Shown here: positions 49,825-60,138 of the stretch, one piece after another
Layout of the letters: each line of letters starts with the position of its first letter
Numbering within the stretch: the first letter of the stretch is position 1
Source of the DNA: CAWCXF01 sp963799455
GTDB lineage: Bacteria > Pseudomonadota > Alphaproteobacteria > Rhodobacterales > Rhodobacteraceae
Length of the DNA: 64,000 nt
Reading direction: 5' to 3'
Assembly: GCA_963799455.1 (NCBI GenBank)
Contig: CAWCXF010000008.1
Span: 1,815,220 to 1,879,219, forward strand
Notes under the pieces: model-generated
What the model saw: only the letters and a program-made list of their open reading frames with translations
Databases searched by the model: none
Told to the model about the DNA's origin: nothing
Translations under genes and position numbers: made by a program

Positions 49825-50102
49825 GTTGGTTTCCGGCCGCCTGGGCTCGCGCCCTCGGCGCTGCCGGCGGCGCCCGTCACCGCTCTGGCCGCCTCCGGGA
49901 GGACGGCGCCGGGCGGCGAGGCGATCGAGCGAGCGAAGGCCCGGTCGAGCGCGAGGCGCCGGCCGCCGGCGTTGCGGACGGTGACGGTGGGCGAGGTCGG
50001 GTCGTCCTCGACGACGCGGTGGAGGCTCCACGCGGGATCGTCGGCCGAGAACGGGCGGTCGGCGGGACCGGTGGCGTGCCAGAAGCCGAGAAGCGAGGTC
50101 GT
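49825..50102 (-). pseudogene. 5' part of a small hypothetical gene split by IS1182
   Basis: The frame reads TSLLGFWHATGPADRPFSADDPAWSLHRVVEDDPTSPTVTVRNAGGRRLALDRAF, clearly protein-like. A ribosome-site-like GGAAAGG lies upstream, but the codon at the expected start (50100-50102) is ACG, so either ACG is used or a base error hides ATG. It is cut by the IS after GGRKPT. Function unknown; it follows the DUF736 gene. Confidence 0.5.
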
Positions 50103-50180
50103 GCGTCGATCCTTTCCGAGCGGGAGGGGGTCGCACGGGCGAGGGCGCGGCCGGGGCGCGCGGGGCCCCGGCCGGCCGGA

Positions 50181-50870
50181 TCAGGCGACGGCGGCCACCT
50201 CGCCGCCGGCCAGGGCCACGATCTCGTAGTGGCCGGGCGCGGCACCCTCGCGGTGGTGGCCGTTGGCGCGGTGGTGGCCGCCGATGGGGCTCGTGAAGGC
50301 GAGGCTGAGGTAGGCGTTGCCCGAGCGCTCCGAGACCGCGCGCCAGATCGAGCCCATGCGGATCGGCACGCCGCCAGGGCTGCGTGCCTCGACGTGCCAG
50401 TCGGGGTGGCTCGGCTCCGCCTTGTAGGCGTTCTCGATGGCCGCGAAGTCCATGTCGAAGTCGTAGGAGCCGATGAAGCCCGCGAGGTGGCCGTCGTCGA
50501 GCGTCTCGATCCTTCCCGTGAGCGCGATGGGCTCCGCGCGCCCGCCCGCGAGCGGCACGATCGACCACGCGCCCTCGGCCGTCTCGTCGCCCCGCACGGC
50601 GTTCATCCGCCACACGCGGCCCATCCTGTCGGTGAGCGCGAGCGAGTGGTAGGCGCGGCCGGTCCTCTCGCTCACGGCGGACCACATCGAGCCCACGCGC
50701 ATGGCGCGACCGCGCGGGGTGCGGAACTCCAGGTTGTGGTCGGGGTGGTTGTCGGCGGCCTTGTGGGCGTTGGGGACCACGGCGACGCGCGGCAGGTCGA
50801 ACAGCAGCGTCGAGATCGAGGCGGTGGTGGGCTGGCCGTGCGCGTCGGCCTTCAGGGTGCCGGTGATCAT
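50181..50870 (-). CDS. Protein with two DUF736-like repeats
   Basis: 229 residues with two copies of the DUF736 fold: first copy GTLKADAHGQPTTASISTL ... GSMWSAVSERTGRAYHSLALTDR, second copy LTGRIETLDDGHLAGFIGS ... GSIWRAVSERSGNAYLSLAFTSP. DUF736 proteins are common on alphaproteobacterial plasmids and conjugative elements; function unknown. ATG at 50870 follows AGGAGA. Standalone DUF736 proteins are usually about 100 residues, so this is a tandem fusion. Confidence 0.8.
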   Translation of the reverse strand: MITGTLKADAHGQPTTASISTLLFDLPRVAVVPNAHKAADNHPDHNLEFRTPRGRAMRVGSMWSAVSERTGRAYHSLALTDRMGRVWRMNAVRGDETAEGAWSIVPLAGGRAEPIALTGRIETLDDGHLAGFIGSYDFDMDFAAIENAYKAEPSHPDWHVEARSPGGVPIRMGSIWRAVSERSGNAYLSLAFTSPIGGHHRANGHHREGAAPGHYEIVALAGGEVAAVA

Positions 50871-51001
50871 GGGTCGTCTCCTGGGATGGGGGCGGATTCC
50901 GCGTCTCGGCCCGCCCGGGGTGTCGCTTCTCGCGATCCCGTCGGGATCGCCCCCCTCGCGAAGCTTCCTTTGCTCTTTCCTCGCACCGTCGGCCCGTCGC
51001 C

Positions 51002-52937
51002 TCAGGCCGCCGCCGGGGTCGAGAGCGCCCGGCCCGGATCGCCTCCAGCACGGCCGGTGCTGCGTCCCCCACGGGGACGAAGACCCGCAGCTGGTGGGCG
51101 ATGATCTCGATGAAGCAGCCCGCGGCCTTGAGGCTCGCCACCTGGTCGGGGCGGACGCCGCCCAGCTCCAGGCGCCGGCACCCCGCGACCCGGCGGGCGC
51201 GCAGCGTCGTCAGGCCGCGGCCGAGATCGACGGCCCCGTCTCCCGTCATCGCGGCGGCGGCCAGCTCCTCGGGCGTGGCCTCGCCGCCGCGGAACTTGTC
51301 TGCCAGGACGATCGCCTGCTCGGGCGAGATCGCGCGCCCGATCATCGAAGGACGCCCCTCGGGCGTCACGCGCCAGATGCGCTCGTTGTCCGACGGGATC
51401 AGGGTCCAGATCGGCAGCAGCAGCCCGGTCAGCAGGCAGAGCGTCTCAACACGGGTCTTGGGCAGGGCCTCGGCCTCCGCGTCCCACAGCGCCGCGAAGG
51501 CGGGGGCGGAGACGGGCTCCCAGCGCGAGGAGGCGAGCTCGTCCTCGGTCGTCGAGGCGCGCCCCGTGGGGCGGCGCAGGTCGCGCATCAAGACGAGCGC
51601 GTCGTCGTCGAAGACCTGGAAGGCGCGCTTGGAGATCAGGGCGACCTTGCCCGAGGCCGCGTTGCGCATGGGCGCCAGCCGCCCGCCCCAATCCGCGAGC
51701 GCCGCATGGGCCGAGGGGATGCGCACGGCGGTCTCGGTCTCCAGCGTCACCGCGCGCGTGACCGAGCCGCTGCAGGGGCAGGTCCAGAGGTCCTCCTCGC
51801 GCAGCACCGCGATGCCGTCGGCGCGCAGCGTCTCGATGCCGAGGTCGAGCGTGCCGCGGGCGCGCGCCGCCTCGGTCTGGGCCTCGATCTTCTCGGCGAA
51901 CGCGCCGAAGAGGGCGTCCTGCATGCGCGTGGGCAGCGCGAGGAGGCGGTTGAGGTAGCGCTGGACGGGAGGCAGCTCGTCGAGCAGCGCGCCGTCCGCG
52001 GCCCGGAGCGCGAGCGCCGTCCAGTCGTGGAAGGTGGCGTAGCTCATCGCCTCGCAGCGCTCAGAGGTGAGCTCGGTATAGTGCGCGACGAGCGCGCGGC
52101 GCGCGAGCGGGCCCTCGAGGTTGTCGCTCGCGCGGAAGAGGTTTTGCGAGCCCGCCTGGCGCTGGCCGCGCGTCAGCGCGCCGAGCCGGCGCGCGATGGT
52201 CGAGGTGAAGCGGCGCTCGCCCTGCACGTCGGTGGTCACGACGCGGAAGAAGGGCGCGCTGGCCTGCGCCGAGCGGTGCGTGCGCCCCAGCCCCTGGATC
52301 GCCGCGTCCGCCCGCCAGCCGGGCTCGACCAGGTGGTGCCGCCGGCGCGTCGGGCGCTGGCCGCGGACCCGCGGGCGGCGTGGTAGGAGCGCCCGGTGCC
52401 GCCGGCGTCGGAGAAGACGAGCACCGCCTTCTCGCCCGCCATGAAGGCGGCGGCCTCGGCCGAGCTGGCCGACGCGGAGCGCGGCACCACCTTGAGCGCG
52501 CCGTCCGCGGTGCGCACCGTGCGCTTGGCGCGCCCCGTCACCTCCGCGAGCCGCGCCTCGCCGAGGCACCAGACGAGCTGGTCGAGCACGCTGGGCAGCG
52601 GGGCCGTGGTGAGAGCTCCATCAGCGCCGCGTCCCGCAGCGCCTCCGCCTCGCGCGAGATCACCGGGCTGCCGTCCTCATGGGTCAGCCGCTCGGCGACC
52701 AGGGTGCCCTCGATCTCGACGATCTGGTGCGCCTGCACGGGGAAGGCCGTGCGCAGCCAGTGGATCACCGCCTCCTTGGGCGTCAGGTGCGCCTCGGTGA
52801 GGTCGTCGCCGTCGAGCCCCTCGATGGCGCGGTCGAGATGGCTCTCGCCGGTGGACACGATCTGCACGACGGGCGCCCAGCCACAGGCCAGGTCCTCCTC
52901 GATGGCGCGGATCAGCGTGCCCGCCTTGAAGCCGTTC
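51002..52937 (-). pseudogene. Strawberry-notch-family helicase, C-terminal part (split by mobile element)
   Basis: Continuation of the gene whose 5' part is 55523-57856. It includes NGFKAGTLIRAIEEDLACGWAPVVQIVSTGE, the helicase-C block AVLVFSDAGGTGRSYHAAR, VEPGWRADAAIQGLGRTHRSAQASAPFFRVVTTDVQGERRF, and the family C-terminal domain through FIEIIAHQLRVFVPVG. Frameshifts near 52614, 52345 and 51030 must be repaired; with the last repaired the frame ends LSTPAAA at 51002. Confidence 0.82.
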
Positions 52938-52967
52938 AGCGGCGGGTGGTCATAGTGCCCCTCCTCT

Positions 52968-55053
52968 TCAAGTATCTGAGAACATTGAGAGCTGACTCTG
53001 ATCGTTAGCCCGACACGGAGGTTGTGCCTCGGCGATGGCGCGCCGCACCGCCTCTAGATCGAGGTCTTCCACCCTGATCCGATACGGTGCGCTCGGCACC
53101 ACCTGCGTTGCGGGCAGGATCCCGTCCCGGATCAGCCGCCTGAGCACGTGATTGGTGACGCCGAGGAGCTTCGCGGCCTCCGTCATCGTGCGATACGGGG
53201 AGGCCGTGACGAGGACGGCGTCGGCGGCGCGCTTGATGCCGTGGACATGGCGGATCGAGCATACCCGCATGGCGGTCCAGGTCTTGTCCGACGCAGTCCG
53301 CATGCCCATGCGGTTCAGGCAGGGGGCGATCGCTTCGTCGGACCAACGCTCCGCCATCTCGCGGATCACCGCGAGCGCGTCCGCACTTGTCCGCACCCTG
53401 TGCTCGCCGCTGCCCGGCTTGGAGGCGCGCAGCTCGGTGTGGCGGCCGCCTTTCCAGTGGATCACCAGGACGATCTCGCCAGTCTCGCCGTCGATGTCGG
53501 CGACGATGTCCTCGATCAGCGTGCGCAGCAGCCTCTGGCGGACGCGCATGGTGGTCTGGGCGCGCTCCAGGCCGCATCCAGGTCCCGCGCCAATCCGTGG
53601 AGCCGTTCCGGGTCGACCCGGTGCTCGGGCTCTGCCGAGACGTCGTCGCGGCGGTGCTCCAACGTCTGGACGCGCTGCAGCGCCTCTTCCCAGCGCGTTT
53701 CGAGCTGGGCGGCGATCAGGCGGTTCTCGGGGTCGCAGGCGGCGTAGCGGCGCTCGGCCAGCGACGCCTCGTAGCGGGCCTACTGCAGTTCGAGGTCGGC
53801 TACCGCAAGCCGTTCGTGCCGGGCCGTGGCCATCAGCGCGCCGGCCTGCCCTGCGGCGTCGACCGCCATCGGGGAGACGGCATCGAGCACCGTCCGCGCC
53901 ACCAGCCGCTCCGGCCCGACGCCGCTGAACGAGACGCGACACGCTCGGCCGAGCTGGATGTTGGACGCCTCGCACTGGTAGACCGGGCTCGATGAGCCGC
54001 TGCCTCGGTAGGCGACGTGCAGGCGTCGCCCGCACCGGGCGCAGCCCAGCAAGCCGGCCAGAAGCGCGCGGCCGCCGCGTCCCGACTTGACGCCGCCCTT
54101 CGTGGCGAAGGTGTCGCGCGCCAACTGCCTCCGATGGCGCTCATATTCGTCCCACGAGATGTAGCCCTCGTGGTGATCCTTGAGCAGGACGTCCCACTCC
54201 TCAACCGGCTTGATCCTCTTGTGGGTGGTGTGGGCGCGGCCGTCGCGGACCTCGACCCGGGAGCACGTTTTCCCGTAGGCGTAGGCGCCCGCGTAGAAGG
54301 GGTTCTTCAGCAGCCGGACGACGTTGCCGTAGCGAACCGGGTGCCACTCGAAGGAGGTGAGCGTCACCCCGTCCGAGGGCCAGGGGAAGTGAACATCCTC
54401 CCCGGTCAGCCATAGCAAGACTTGGCGGGCGCTGCCCAGCTCGCGAAACTTGCGGAAGATCGGCGGATCACCCCTTGGACCCGAAGATCGGGGTCGAACA
54501 TCACCTCGGCTTGATGGTCCCACAGATAGCCCACCGGCGGCGCGTGGCGCAGCTCGCCACGGCGCGCCTTCGACCGCGCTGCCTCCAGCATCCGCGTGCG
54601 CAGCACGCCGAGTTCGAACTCGCTGATGCTGCCCTTCATTCCCAGAAGCAGCCGGTCGTTGGGATGGCGCGGATCGTAGACGCCGTCGTGGTCGGCCACC
54701 CGAGCATCGGCAAGGCCGCACAGCTCCAGCACGTGATGCCAGTCGCGCCCGTTGCGTGCGAGGCGCGAGACCTCGAGGCAGAATACGGCGCCGACCGTGC
54801 CGGAGCAAAGGCCCGCGACGAGCTTCTCGAAGCCGGGCCGCGCGGCGCAGCCGCTGGCGCTCACGCCCATGTCGTCGTCGATCACCTCGACGCTCCGGAA
54901 CCCGTACGCCTTGGCGGTCTCGACCAGATCGTACTGGCGGCGCTGGCTCTCGAGGCTCGCGACCACCTGGCTCTGGGTCGACTGGCGCACGTAGACGACG
55001 GCCTTGCGCCGCAGCAGCGCGGCCGGAAGGGCCGAGGGGCGATCACCGCTCAT
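52968..55053 (-). CDS. Large serine recombinase, two frameshifts and one internal TAG
   Basis: About 690 codons. N-terminal resolvase domain: AVVYVRQSTQSQV with the catalytic Ser, LESQRRQYDL, VFCLEVSRLARNGRDW, LLGMKGSISEFEL. Then the recombinase domain (SFEWHPVRYGNVVRLLKNPFYAGAYAYGK), a zinc ribbon (LGCARCGRRLHVAYRGS ... YQCEA) and a C-terminal excisionase-like helix-turn-helix (TMTEAAKLLGVTNHVLRRLIRDGILPATQV). Breaks: near 54468 (-1), TAG at 53780-53782 between LELQ and ARYEASLAERRY in the same frame, and near 53575 (-1). Confidence 0.85.
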
Positions 55054-55204
55054 CGGTGGCGTCCTCCGGCAACGCGTCGGCGGCCGCCAGCAGCAGGAGG
55101 GCCAGCGCGCTCACGATCCGGCGGCGCTGGTCCGTCGTCGCATCGCCGTTCACCCACGGCTCCAGGGGCAGCGGCATCTGTTCGAGGGGATGTGGGTTCG
55201 CCAT
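55043..55204 (-). CDS. Small protein upstream of the serine recombinase
   Basis: 53 residues from ATG 55204: MANPHPLEQMPLPLEPWVNG then a helix RRRIVSALALLLLAAADALPE. Its end overlaps the recombinase start by 11 bp (stop 55043, recombinase ATG 55053). From memory, similar short helical proteins accompany this recombinase type. Role unknown. Confidence 0.5.
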   Translation of the reverse strand: MANPHPLEQMPLPLEPWVNGDATTDQRRRIVSALALLLLAAADALPEDATDER

Positions 55205-55484
55205 CGGCGGGCTCCTCGGGTGACGATTCCTCATCCCCGGAGCTTCGGCGATGACCGAGCGCCACGAGAGCGTTGTGCAGATCTTCAAGCCCGCCGGCAG
55301 AGACCCGCGGTGCGCCGAGATCCATGCCCACGCAGGCCGCCGCGTCGAGCATCCAGGCCTGCGCACGGATGACGACGCTGGGATCGCGCTCGAGCAAGAC
55401 GAGGTCGCCATCGGCGCTCCTGAGCATGCGAAAGCATTTCACTGGCGCGCCGTGATAGGGGTGCCAGCGGTAGTGAACCGTCAC
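55050..55484 (-). CDS. Small DUF5372-like protein of the recombinase element
   Basis: GTG at 55484; opens TVHYRWHPYHGAPVKCFRML and continues LVLLERDPSVVIRAQAWMLDAAACVGMDLGAPRVSAGGLEDLHNALVALG. This resembles, from memory, the 'VRYRWHPLHG' proteins found beside large serine recombinases. The frame is open to 55050 and would overlap the 53-residue gene by 155 bp; a one-base error would instead end it at a TGA near 55231, which is the more natural length (about 84 residues). Confidence 0.55.
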   Translation of the reverse strand: MTVHYRWHPYHGAPVKCFRMLRSADGDLVLLERDPSVVIRAQAWMLDAAACVGMDLGAPRVSAGGLEDLHNALVALGHRRSSGDEESSPEEPADGEPTSPRTDAAAPGAVGERRCDDGPAPPDRERAGPPAAGGRRRVAGGRHR

Positions 55485-55522
55485 CGGTCGCCCGACATGG
55501 GCAGAATGAACCGGAACCGAGC

Positions 55523-57856
55523 ACGTGACCGAAGAAGCGCTGCTTCATGCTCTCGAAGCGGCTGAGCGCCGACGCCTTGGCAGCGGCGGCCGTGATCCCG
55601 GATGCCCCGTCCGTGATGCCGGTCGCCTCCAGCGCCGCGTGCAGGTTGCGGTGGATCACCTTGAAGGCCGCGGCGAAGCGGCCGTAGACCGCGCGCTCGT
55701 CCTCGCTCAGCCGGTGCTCGAGGACGTCGTACTCGACGCCCTCGAAGCTGAGCGCCCGCGCCGTGTAGAGGCCGAGCGCCTTGAGGTCTCTTGCCACCAC
55801 CTCCATCGCCGCGACGCCGCCCGCGACCATGGCGGCCACGAAGTCCTCGCGCGTGGCGAACGGGTAGGCGTGTCCCGGTCCCCAGAGCCCCAGCCGCGTG
55901 GCGTAGGCGAGGTTGCCGACGTTCGTGGCGCCCGTCGCCGAGACGTAGAGGACGCGGGCGCGGGGCAGGGCGATCTGAAGGCGCAGCCCGGCGATCCCCT
56001 GCTGCGACGGCGCGGTCCCGCCCGCGGCCCGTCGGAGGAGCGGGCAGCGTTGGCCATCGCGTGCGCCTCGTCGAAGGCGATCACGCCCTCGAAGCCCGCG
56101 CCGCACCATTCGACGAGTTGCTCCAGGCGCGAGCGGCCGGTTTTTCCCACGGAGCGCAGCGTGGCGTAGGTCAGGAAGAGGATGCCGCGCCGGAGCGTGA
56201 TCCCCTCGTCGGGCTTCCAGCGCTCCAGGGGCACGATGTCGCTGGGGGCGCCGCCGAGGTCGGACCAGTCGCGCACCGCGTCCTCGATCAGCGTCTTGGA
56301 CTTGCTGATCCACACCGCGCGCGTGCGCCCCGCGAGCCAGCCCGCGAGGATCACGCCCGCGACCTGGCGGCCCTTGCCCGCCCCGGTGCCGTCGCCGAGG
56401 AAGTAGCCCTGGCGGTAGGTCACCGCGGCCTCGGCGCCTCCGCTGGCCTCGCAGGCTCCGCGGACCGCGGCGCCCTCGGCGGCGGGCTCGATCTCGGTCC
56501 AGTCGTCCGCGACGGCGAACCGGCCGGGCAGGTCGACGGCGTGGGCCACCTCCGCCATCACGATCGTCTCCAGTTGCGCGGCCGACAGCCTGCCATCCGC
56601 GATGATGGCCGGTGGGAGGGCGGGACCGCCCGCCCTCCACGAAGGACGGCGCCGGCGGCGCGACCGCGGCCATGGCGACGCTCTCGACCAGCGGCGAGGG
56701 ATGGTCCACCGCGCCCTCAATCGCAATGCGCTGCGGCGCGTAGCGGGCGTAGACCTCCGAGATCGCCTCGTTCGCGCGGGGGGTGGCGTAGACGGCGTAG
56801 GGGATGGGCGCGGGCGCTCTCGACCGCACCGGAGCGGCGGTTCGCGCCGGACGACGGACGGGTGTCGCAGGGCCGGCCACCAGCTTGACCGGGGCCGGCA
56901 TCGCCGCCGCGGCGCGCGGCACCCGCGCGGGCCGGGCCGGCAGGCGGGTGCGGACGGCGTGCAGCGCGGCCTCCAGCCCGCCCATCGGCTCGAGAACGAC
57001 GGACCCCGCGTCCGATGTCCCGCCGTCCTCTTTGCTGTCGGCGACGAGCAGCGCCGTCTCCACGCTCGTGCCCATCTTGGCGAAGACCGTGCCGGGCAGG
57101 ACGAGGTGCAGGCGCGGCGCGACGAGCCCCGTCAGCCGCGCCCACAGGACGGGCTGGCGCGCGGCGCAGGCCGCCAGCGGCAGGATCGCCACCAGACGCC
57201 CGCCGGGCGCCAGCCGCCTGGCAGCCGACAGCGCGTGGCGCAGCGCGATCGTCGGATCGCCCTCGCGCGCGGCCGAGGACGAGAAGGGCGGGTTAATCAG
57301 GACGACGTCCGCGAGCGTGCCGCGATCCAGAAGGTCGTCGATGTGCTCGGCATCGAAGCGGGTCGGGGGGCGTGCGGAAGACCTCCTGTAGGAGCGCGGC
57401 GCGGAACGGGTCCAGCTCGTTCAGGACGACGTGCCCGCCCGCGAGCCGGGCCATGTGCGCGAGCGCCCCGGTCCCGGCCGAGGGTTCCAGCACCACGTCG
57501 CCAGGACGGATCGAGGCCGCCATGGCCGCGACGTGGGCGTAGGGCAGGGGCGACGAGAACTGCTGGAGGCGGACCTGCGTCTCCGAGCGCCGCGTCTCGG
57601 TGGCGCGCGCGTCCGCCGCGCCCGTGAGCCGTGCCAGGCGCAGGGAGGCGTCAGCGGGGCGGTCGTCCTCGAGGTCCGCGAGGATCGCCGCGGCTTGGAC
57701 GAGGTCGTAGGCCTGACGCCAGGACCACGCACCCGCTGCATCGGTGCCGCCGGTCACATCGGTCAGGTGGCAGGCGAGCTCGGTGTTCGTGAGATCGCCC
57801 GCGGCGAGGCCCGCCATGAGGCGGGGCAGCAGGATCGGGATGTCGCGGCGCTTCAT
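55523..57856 (-). pseudogene. Strawberry-notch-family protein, N-terminal part: methyltransferase plus DEAH helicase
   Basis: Starts at ATG 57856 (MKRRDIPILLPRLMAGLAAGDLTNTELACHL). First a SAM-dependent N6-methyltransferase-like domain: VVLEPSAGTGALAHMARLAGGHVVLNELDP and LINPPFSSSA (NPPF motif). Then an SF2 helicase: Walker A FLGDGTGAGKGRQVAGVIL, VWISKSKTLIEDAVRDW, DEAH in VIAFDEAHAM, and VLYVSATGATNVGNLAY. Frameshifts near 57368, 56618 and 56040 separate these blocks. It ends at the recombinase element. Whole protein with the 51002-52937 part is about 1420 residues. Typical of alphaproteobacterial plasmids. Confidence 0.82.
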
Positions 57857-57953
57857 GGGGGCTCTCTCCGTCCGGAACTGGGTTCCCACGCGAGAGAAGC
57901 CGCCCCTCCCCTCTGGGGGCGGGACGGCTTGGCCTTGCGCGACGGCCGGGGCG

Positions 57954-60138
57954 TCAGGCGACCTCGGGCTCGGGCGCCGCCGTCTCCTGGGGATCGGGAT
58001 CGACGTCATCGAGCTCGGTGCCGAACTCCTCGTCCGCGCCGAACGTCTCGTCGGGATCGACCTCGAACGCCTCGTCCTCGTCGAACCCGCCGTCGGCCTC
58101 GCCGGTGTCGTCGGGCGCGGCGTCCTCGGCCGGCATCGGCGCAGCGTCGGGCGCGGGCTCGATCGCCGTGCCCGGCGGGCACCACGTCTCCACCGCCTCG
58201 CGCTGCGCAGGCGTGAGCGTGGCGAAGGGCGCGGCGAAGAGCCGTTCGAGATGGTCCACGATGTCGGCCTTCTTGCCCGCCGCCAGCCGCGCGGCCTCCT
58301 CGGGCTGGCGCAGGTCGGTGGCCAGCAGGTGCAGGAGCCGCGCCTTCCTGATCCGCCCGAAGAACGCCTCGCCCGTCGGCCGCCAGACCGCGCGCAGGTC
58401 CGGCACGACCTGGCGGGCGACGTGCGCCAGCAGCTTCTCGCCATGGCTCATCTCCGACGGGGCGATCGCGTCCGCCATCGCCACGCCGACGATGCGCGCC
58501 TTCATGTCCGCGTCCAGCGCCCGGAACGCCTCGAAGCGCGCGCCGATCGGACGGGCGCCGTCCCACCACGACAGGTCGAGCGCCTCGCGCAGCGCGGCGA
58601 CGGATCGCGCTGGGCCCTGATCGATCTCGTCCGGCTTGCCGTGCGGGCGCTCGCCCCGGCTGGCCGTCACGCCCATCGACCACGAGACGCGCGTGCCATG
58701 CCTGTTCAGGAGGTCGGCCACGACCTTGAACAGCACGCAGGTCCTGCGCGAGCTCCGGATGGGCCGCGAGGCCCGCGCCGATGACGATCGCGCGCTCGGT
58801 CCGCAGGTCGACGGCGAGCGAGGCAGCCACGTCCAGGCGCAGTACCCTCGTTGGCCTCGCTAGCCTCGTCGGACGCGGTCCCTCCGCGCCGCCCCCACCT
58901 GACGTGCCGGTCGCAGCGGTCGTGCCGGTCGCACCGGGCGTCGCCCGTCCCTCGGCCGCAGCGACGTCCCCGGGCTGGATCAGGCCGCACATGATCTCGA
59001 CGCCGTCGTAGCCCCAATGGGCGATCACCCCGGCCTGCGTGCGCTGCTCGTCGCTCCAGCCCGTCGTCAGCTCCTCGTGCTCCTCTTGGAGGCCGATGTA
59101 CTCCGTCCTCGAGCGCCTCGAAGTCGGTGCCGTCGCCCGCAGTCTCCTCCGCCTCCCGCAGCTCATCGATGGCGAGCAGCCGGTCGGCGATCTCGGTCGC
59201 GCGCCGCGCCGCCTCGCCCTCGGGCTCGATCGTGGTGGGATAGGTCCGCCCAAAGGCGCGCAGCGCCTCGTAGTCGGCCGTGCGCCGCCCCTCCGACCAG
59301 GCGAAGCCGAGGCGCTCGCGCTCGGCCTCCGCGTGCTGGCTGAGCTTCGCCACCAGCAGCCGCTCGACCAGCGCCTCGTCGGTCAGCACCGAGTCCTCGA
59401 CGATCAGGTCCGCCGCGATCAGGCCGTCCGCGGCGCGATACTCCATCTCGACGTACTGGCCGATGTCCGAGCCGATCTTGACGCCGGCCTTCTCGAGCTT
59501 GTCGCGGATCGTCCACGCCTGCCGGTACGAGCCCTCCGTCGCCTCGTAGACCGCCCATTGCGTGCCGTGGTCGGGATGCGAGGCGAACGCCTTCATCACG
59601 TCGAGGGTGATCTTCTTCTCCCGCGCGGCCTCGCGGATGTCGGGGTGGATGCGGCCGTAGCGCAGCCGCTCGGACACGCGGCGGCGCTCGACGCCGAAGA
59701 GCGCGGCGACGGAGTCGAGATCGTGCCCGCCGGTCTCGATCAGGCGCGCGAACGCCTCGAACTCGTCGAGCGGGTCCATCGGGGCCTAGGTCACGTTCTC
59801 GGCCAGGGTGATGGCGGTGGCGGCGGCCACGTCGGAGCCCACGGCGCGGCGGGCGATCCGGGTAACGGCGGTCCAGCCCTTGGCCGCCTTGTCCTCGACG
59901 AGCAGCCGCAGCGCGGCGAGGCGGCGGCCACCGGCCAGCACGCCCCAGGTCTCCTTGCCGTCGATCTCGGCCTTTTGCACGATGAGGGGGTTCAGCAGAC
60001 CCAGGGTGGCGATGGACGCCGCCAGGACGAGGATGTCGGCGGCCTCGTAGGCCCCGGGCGAGCTCGCGCGCGTTGAGCGGGTGCAGGGCCAGGTTCTTCA
60101 GCGCGATCTCGGTCGCGGTCAGCTCGGGCAGGGCGGTC
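57954..60138 (-). pseudogene. Large ParB-family partition-like protein, 5' end cut by IS5, several breaks
   Basis: About 728 codons remain. N-terminal ParB domain: IALKNLALHPLNAR ... IATLGLLNPLIVQKAEIDG ... VLAGGRRLAALRLL ... ITLAENV, then the HTH region DEFEAFARLIETGGHDLDSVAALFGVERRRVSERLRYGRI. C-terminal half KVVADLLNRHGTRVSW ... RKARLLHLLATDL is typical of plasmid ParB-like proteins of this length; the C-terminus is acidic. Breaks: near 60070, TAG at 59786-59788 (LAENVT-stop-APMDPLDEFEAF, same frame), near 59106 and near 58739. Confidence 0.8.

Larger units (their letters stand above)
52938..55522 (-). mobile_element. 2.58-kb serine-recombinase element inserted in the strawberry-notch gene
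   Basis: Contains only a large serine recombinase and two small genes. Both junctions read GCT on the minus strand (52940-52938 and 55522-55520). Excising one copy joins ...FFGHV-L with NGFKAGTLIRAIEEDLA in one continuous frame, with the length expected for the host protein. A short shared trinucleotide, with no inverted repeats, fits serine-integrase crossover at a 2-bp core. Confidence 0.75.

Noticed and set aside
49528..52569. A single 1013-codon minus-strand open frame
   Set aside because: Only its first part is the strawberry-notch C-terminus; it then runs out of frame through the DUF736 gene, the split hypothetical gene and into the IS1182 transposase.
52966..55521. Alternative element junction at the CT dinucleotide next to the recombinase stop
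   Set aside because: Removing this segment also keeps the frame, but leaves about a dozen extra residues (EEEGHYDHPP...) in the host protein and puts the recombinase stop half outside the element; the GCT junction fits better.
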